A DNA stretch of 10,038 nt from Comamonadaceae bacterium (GTDB lineage: Bacteria > Pseudomonadota > Gammaproteobacteria > Burkholderiales > Burkholderiaceae): positions 1-10,038 of the forward strand of contig CANGSD010000022.1 of the NCBI GenBank assembly GCA_947455875.1. Direction: 5' to 3'. Shown here in pieces: positions 6,676 through 10,038 of the stretch. Each line of letters opens with the position of its first letter. Within the stretch, counting starts at the first letter, position 1. Made by a program: the position numbers and the translations under genes. The notes beneath the pieces are model-generated. The model was not told where the DNA came from, did not search any database, and worked only from the letters and a program-made list of their open reading frames with translations.

Positions 6676-7650
6676 ATGGGGGCGCCCCTGCGCGTCATCT
6701 TCGCCGGCACGCCCGAGTTCGCACGGGCTGCGCTCGAGCGCCTGTACGCAGCGGGCCATGTGATCGCGCTGGTCATGACCCAGCCCGATCGACCTGCAGG
6801 TCGCGGCATGAAGCTGCAGGCCTCGCCCGTCAAGCAATACGCGCAAGCGCATGGCTTGACGGTGGCCCAGCCCCTGGGCCTGCGCCTGCAAGGCAAGTAC
6901 CCCCAAGATGCCCAGGCGGCGCAGGCTGCCATCGCCGCCGCGCAGGCCGATGTGATGGTGGTGGCCGCCTACGGCCTGATCCTGCCGCAATGGGTGCTGG
7001 ACGCGCCGCGCTGGGGCTGCCTGAACATCCACGCGTCGCTGCTGCCTCGATGGCGCGGTGCGGCGCCGATTCACCGCGCCATCGAAGCGGGCGACGCCGA
7101 GACCGGCATCACCCTGATGCAGATGGACGTGGGCCTGGACACCGGCGACATGCTGCAGGTGCAGCGCGTGCCGATCGAGCCGACTGACACTACCGCCAGC
7201 TTGCATGACACGCTGGCTGACCTTGGCGCCCGCATGATCGTAGACGCGATGCCGCATGTCGCCGCTGGCACGCTGGTGCGCACACCGCAGCCCGAAGACG
7301 GCGTGACCTATGCGCACAAGATCGAGAAAACCGAGGCCGAAGTGGACTGGTCGCTGCCCGCCCCTGCCATCGAGCGGCGGCTGCGTGCCTTCGACCCTTT
7401 CCCCGGCGCCACCAGCAGCGTGCAGGGGGAGGCCGTCAAGCTGTGGCGTGCGCACTGCGAGGCCGCGCCCGCGGGCGCGCCCGCCGGCACGATCCTGGCC
7501 ATCGACGCGTCCGGCGTGCACGTGGCCTGCGGCGAGGGGGTTTTGTGTCTGACGCAGCTGCAACGCGCCGGCGGCAAGCGACTGGCCGCTGCCGATTTCC
7601 TGCGCGGCTTCCCGCTCGCGGCAGGTCAGCGCTTCGGAGCGTCGGCCTGA
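6676..7650 (+). CDS. fmt: Methionyl-tRNA formyltransferase
   Basis: Transfers a formyl group from 10-formyltetrahydrofolate to initiator Met-tRNA in the cytoplasm. From the ATG at 6676 the product has 324 residues, usual for the family. The N-terminal formyltransferase domain shows VIFAGTPEF at 7-15, [12 protein letters not shown] at 36-47, the catalytic stretch [17 protein letters not shown] at 116-132 (N117, H119), and GLDTGDML at 153-160 with D155. These match N106, H108 and D144 of E. coli. A C-terminal OB-like tRNA-binding domain covers about 211-315 ([10 protein letters not shown] at about 212-221, AFDPFPGA at 238-245). A GGAG at 6661-6664 lies 11 bases before the ATG and 8 bases before an in-frame TTG at 6673, so a one-residue longer product is possible. 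It follows def by 25 bases, and its stop shares one base with the azlC start. Confidence 0.97.
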   Translation: MGAPLRVIFAGTPEFARAALERLYAAGHVIALVMTQPDRPAGRGMKLQASPVKQYAQAHGLTVAQPLGLRLQGKYPQDAQAAQAAIAAAQADVMVVAAYGLILPQWVLDAPRWGCLNIHASLLPRWRGAAPIHRAIEAGDAETGITLMQMDVGLDTGDMLQVQRVPIEPTDTTASLHDTLADLGARMIVDAMPHVAAGTLVRTPQPEDGVTYAHKIEKTEAEVDWSLPAPAIERRLRAFDPFPGATSSVQGEAVKLWRAHCEAAPAGAPAGTILAIDASGVHVACGEGVLCLTQLQRAGGKRLAAADFLRGFPLAAGQRFGASA

Positions 7651-8390
7651 TGTTCTGGCTCGCCCACCTGCGCGCCCAACCGGAGTTTCGTGCCGGCCTG
7701 CGCGACATGGTGCCTCAGGCCACCGGCACCGCGATCTGGGGCCTCATGACCGGGGTGGCCATGGTCAAGTCCGGCCTGTCGGTGATCGAGGCGCTGGCCA
7801 TGACCTTTCTGGTGTACGCCGGCAGTTCGCAGCTGGCGGCCTTGCCGCTGCTGGTGGCGGGCGCGCCAGCCTGGGTGATCCTGGCCACCGGCTTTTGTGT
7901 GAACCTGCGCTTCATTGTTTTCAGCCTGCATCTGCGCGCGTACCTGATGCACCTGCCGCCGCTGCGCCGCGCGCTAGCCGCCTATCTCACCGCCGATCTG
8001 AGTTACGCGCAGCACACGCAACGCTATCCGCAGCCGCCCCAGGACGACGCCGAGCGCCTGGCCCAGGAGGCCTATATGGCCGGCCACATCTGTACGGTCT
8101 GGGTCAGCTGGATGGTGGCCAGCACCCTGGGTATTGCGCTGGCCCATGTGGTGCCCACCACCTGGGGGCTGGGCTTTGCCGGCATCTTGTGTCTTGTGGG
8201 TATTTCCTGCGCGCTGGCCTCCACCCCGATGCGCGCGTTGGCGGCGGCGGTGGCGGGTGCGACAGCCGTCGCGGCCTATGCCTTCCCCTTGCGCCTGAAC
8301 ATCGTGGTGGCCATCGGCGTGGCCGTGCTCGTGTGCATGACCCTGGAGCAGCGCCTGCGACCTGCGGGCGCGCGTGGGGGTGTGTCATGA
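7650..8390 (+). CDS. azlC: AzlC family transporter subunit
   Basis: Integral membrane protein, large subunit of the AzlCD/BrnFE type of exporter for branched-chain amino acids (known in Bacillus and Corynebacterium); the substrate here is not shown by the sequence. The product has 246 residues, a typical length. Features are an amphipathic N-terminus with FRAGLRDMVPQATGTAIWGL at about 13-32, the family-type stretch YAGSSQLAALPLL at 56-68, and FCVNLRFIVFSLHLR at about 82-96. A hydrophilic loop lies at about 121-143. Later hydrophobic helices lie at about 148-168, 172-190, 196-212 and 215-232. The ATG overlaps the fmt stop by one base (TGATG), with GGAG at 7636-7639, 10 bases upstream, so it is probably on the def-fmt transcript. 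azlD starts within its last codons. The gene symbol is by family and neighbour, not by proven function. Confidence 0.9.
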   Translation: MFWLAHLRAQPEFRAGLRDMVPQATGTAIWGLMTGVAMVKSGLSVIEALAMTFLVYAGSSQLAALPLLVAGAPAWVILATGFCVNLRFIVFSLHLRAYLMHLPPLRRALAAYLTADLSYAQHTQRYPQPPQDDAERLAQEAYMAGHICTVWVSWMVASTLGIALAHVVPTTWGLGFAGILCLVGISCALASTPMRALAAAVAGATAVAAYAFPLRLNIVVAIGVAVLVCMTLEQRLRPAGARGGVS

Positions 8391-8716
8391 CCGATCTCTG
8401 GACGATGGCGGTGATTGTGGGCCTGGCGGTCGTGACCGTCATCACCCGCGGTTTTTTCGTGTTTTCCAGCCGCCCCTGGCGCCTGCCGCCCTGGGCCGAA
8501 CGTGGCTTGCAGTACGCGCCCATCGCCGCACTCACCGCCGTGGTGGTGCCCGAGGTGGTGATGACCCAAGGCCATTTGATCGCCACCTGGCAGGATGCCC
8601 GCATCTTTGGCGCGGCCGCTGGCATGGCCATGTTCTTCTGGCGCCGCAACACCTTGCTCACCATCGTCGTGGGCATGGCCGTCTACCTCCCCTTGCATCT
8701 GGGGCTAGGCTGGTAG
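8387..8716 (+). CDS. azlD: AzlD family transporter subunit
   Basis: Small membrane partner of AzlC in a branched-chain amino acid exporter of the AzlCD/BrnFE type. The product has 109 residues, the usual AzlD length. Four hydrophobic segments are visible: about 6-26, 42-60, 70-86 and 88-107. A short conserved-type motif VITRGFFVF lies at about 18-26 and RGLQYAPIAALTAVVVPE at 39-56, as expected for AzlD. The ATG overlaps the azlC stop by 4 bases (ATGA), with a G-run at 8376-8380 as a possible ribosome site, so translation is likely coupled and the subunits made in step. pgk follows after 36 bases and appears to have its own promoter. Confidence 0.9.
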   Translation: MTDLWTMAVIVGLAVVTVITRGFFVFSSRPWRLPPWAERGLQYAPIAALTAVVVPEVVMTQGHLIATWQDARIFGAAAGMAMFFWRRNTLLTIVVGMAVYLPLHLGLGW

Positions 8717-8738
8717 GTCCGCAGGAATCCTGGCTTCC

Positions 8739-8744
8739 TAAAAT
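8739..8744 (+). promoter_or_regulatory. Candidate -10 box of pgk (leaderless type)
   Basis: TAAAAT matches the sigma-70 -10 consensus at 5 of 6 bases and ends 8 bases before the pgk ATG. The sequence between (8745-8752) contains no Shine-Dalgarno motif. A start of transcription about 7 bases downstream would fall at or just before the ATG. I see no good -35 hexamer about 17 bases upstream, so the promoter call is tentative. Confidence 0.45.
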
Positions 8745-8752
8745 ACGAAGCC

Positions 8753-9946
8753 ATGAACATCCTTCGCTTCTCCGATCTGTGCGCCCAGGGCCAGGCCCGC
8801 GGCCAACGCGTTTTCATCCGCGCCGACCTGAACGTGCCCCAGGACGATGCCGGCCGCATCACCGAAGACACCCGCATCCGCGCGTCTGTCCCCTGCATCC
8901 AGATGGCTCTGGACGCAGGCGCGGCGGTCATGGTCACCTCCCACCTGGGGCGCCCCACCGAGGGCGAGTTCAAGCCCGAAGACTCCCTGGCCCCAGTGGC
9001 CCAGCGCCTGGGGGAATTGCTCGGGCGTGAAGTGCCGCTGCGCGCGAACTGGGTCGATGGCGTGCAGGTCGCGCCTGGCCAGGTGGTCTTGCTGGAAAAC
9101 TGCCGCCTGAACAAGGGCGAGAAAAAGAACGACCCCGCGCTGGCCCAAAAGCTCGCCGCCCTGTGCGACATCTTCGTGCACGATGCCTTTGGCACCGCGC
9201 ACCGCGCCGAGGCCTCCACCTACGGCATCGCGCAGTTTGCGCCCAAGGCCTGCGCCGGCCCGCTGCTGGCCGCCGAGATCGACGCGATCTCCCGGGCCCT
9301 GGCCAATCCCAAGCGACCGCTGGCCGCCATCGTGGCCGGCTCCAAGGTCTCGACCAAGCTCACCATCTTGCAGTCGCTGGCCAAGAACGTCGACCAGTTG
9401 ATCGTGGGCGGTGGCATCGCCAACACCTTCATGCTCGCCGCCGGCCTGCCGATAGGCAAATCTCTGGCTGAGGCCAGTCTGGTGCAGGAAGCGCGCACCG
9501 TGATCGACGCCATGAAGGCACGCGGCGCCGAAGTGCCGATTCCTACCGACGTGGTGGTGGCCAAGACCTTTGCCGCCGACGCGCCCGCCACCGTGAAAGC
9601 GGCCACCGACGTGGCCGACGACGACCTGATCCTGGACATCGGGCCGCAGACCGCCAAGCGCCTGGCCGACCAGTTGCTGGCCGCGGGCACCATCGTCTGG
9701 AACGGGCCGGTGGGCGTGTTCGAGTTCGACGCGTTCGCGCAGGGCACGCAGACCATCGCGCGCGCGATCGCGCAAAGCAGCGCCTTCAGCATCGCTGGCG
9801 GCGGCGACACGCTGGCGGCGATCGCCAAGTACGGCATCGAAAAAGACGTCGCCTACATCTCCACCGGGGGCGGCGCCTTTCTGGAGGTGCTCGAAGGCAA
9901 GACGCTGCCGGCGTTCGAGATCCTGGAAAAGCGGGCCCAGGGCTAA
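8753..9946 (+). CDS. pgk: Phosphoglycerate kinase
   Basis: Cytoplasmic glycolytic enzyme that transfers phosphate between 1,3-bisphosphoglycerate and ADP, making ATP and 3-phosphoglycerate. The product has 397 residues, complete and of normal bacterial length. Signatures include RADLNVP at 23-29, SHLGRP at 63-68 and [14 protein letters not shown] at 113-126 in the substrate-binding N-domain. HDAFGTAHR at 143-151 follows, then AGSKVSTKL at 195-203 at the start of the nucleotide-binding domain. The C-domain also has WNGPVGVFE at 316-324, GGGDT at 349-353 and [11 protein letters not shown] at 370-380. The ATG lacks a Shine-Dalgarno sequence and lies 8 bases after a -10-like TAAAAT. It stands 36 bases after azlD on the same strand. 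In many Burkholderiales pyruvate kinase follows pgk, but the window ends before any next gene can be seen. Confidence 0.97.
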   Translation: MNILRFSDLCAQGQARGQRVFIRADLNVPQDDAGRITEDTRIRASVPCIQMALDAGAAVMVTSHLGRPTEGEFKPEDSLAPVAQRLGELLGREVPLRANWVDGVQVAPGQVVLLENCRLNKGEKKNDPALAQKLAALCDIFVHDAFGTAHRAEASTYGIAQFAPKACAGPLLAAEIDAISRALANPKRPLAAIVAGSKVSTKLTILQSLAKNVDQLIVGGGIANTFMLAAGLPIGKSLAEASLVQEARTVIDAMKARGAEVPIPTDVVVAKTFAADAPATVKAATDVADDDLILDIGPQTAKRLADQLLAAGTIVWNGPVGVFEFDAFAQGTQTIARAIAQSSAFSIAGGGDTLAAIAKYGIEKDVAYISTGGGAFLEVLEGKTLPAFEILEKRAQG

Positions 9947-9981
9947 GAGCCTGCCCGCGCCGCCCCGCAGCCTGGGCAATC

Positions 9982-10000
9982 CCGCGGACCGGGGCCGCGG
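9982..10000. terminator. GC-rich hairpin after pgk, possible terminator
   Basis: CCGCGG at 9982-9987 and CCGCGG at 9995-10000 can pair around a 7-base loop, and flanking GCCCGC/GCGGGC-type repeats (about 9953-9963 and 9997-10005) could extend the structure. No T-run follows, so it is not a canonical intrinsic terminator. The rest of 9947-10038 holds no recognisable gene. A TGAGAAT at 10009-10015 is a weak -10-like match that may belong to a gene beyond the window. Confidence 0.3.
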
Positions 10001-10038
10001 CGGGCGTGTGAGAATGGCGTTCCACATCGACCCGCCAG

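Noticed and set aside
7443..7649. Upstream extension of azlC into fmt
   Set aside because: The extension is Arg-rich shadow translation of fmt; the ATG at 7650 with GGAG upstream gives the normal AzlC length.
8738..10027. A 429-codon open frame on the minus strand across pgk
   Set aside because: Same reasoning: pgk on the plus strand is complete with all signatures, and the antisense product is low-complexity His/Gly/Gln-rich.
1..10038. CRISPR arrays, tRNA or rRNA genes, insertion sequences, phage or defence genes
   Set aside because: Reading the whole window gave no direct repeat arrays, no transposase or integrase motifs and no RNA gene signatures; all long stretches are explained by housekeeping genes.

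Overview
This is a GC-rich window of ordinary housekeeping genes. Protein sequences and gene neighbourhoods point to a betaproteobacterium of the order Burkholderiales, most likely a Comamonadaceae-type genome. The reasons are the N-termini of YajC, SecD and SecF, the def-fmt genes placed divergently from an envelope gene plus dprA plus smg, and the lysine- and isoleucine-poor proteins. I found no mobile element, CRISPR array, tRNA, rRNA or defence island, and no clear sign of recent gene transfer. The placement is from memory of the families, not from a search.

Layout. Positions 135-3305 (+) hold yajC-secD-secF, the accessory module of the Sec translocon, with 3-base gaps and GTG starts on all three genes. 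Positions 3316-5994 (-) hold, in transcription order, a secreted protein of the 'LysM protein next to dprA' family, dprA and smg. This run converges on secF with only 10 bases between stop codons. A 143-base divergent spacer (5995-6137) then separates it from a (+) run: def and fmt (formyl-methionine handling in translation), followed with a 1-base overlap by azlC and a 4-base overlap by azlD (branched-chain amino acid exporter type). Finally pgk (phosphoglycerate kinase) runs from 8753 to 9946, apparently from its own promoter. The last 92 bases carry GC-rich inverted repeats and no recognisable gene.

How the genes relate. YajC, SecD and SecF use the proton motive force to help finish protein export. 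Def removes the formyl group that Fmt places on initiator Met-tRNA. DprA protects incoming single-stranded DNA and loads RecA during transformation. AzlCD probably exports small amino acids, and Pgk is glycolytic.

The most interesting points are modest. The secreted protein before dprA lacks the LysM domain that its family normally carries. Both smg and pgk have a -10-like hexamer 6-8 bases before the ATG and no Shine-Dalgarno sequence, which fits leaderless mRNAs. A strong Shine-Dalgarno plus GTG lies out of frame in front of def. The azlCD pair appears joined to the def-fmt transcript. No previously undescribed system is evident.
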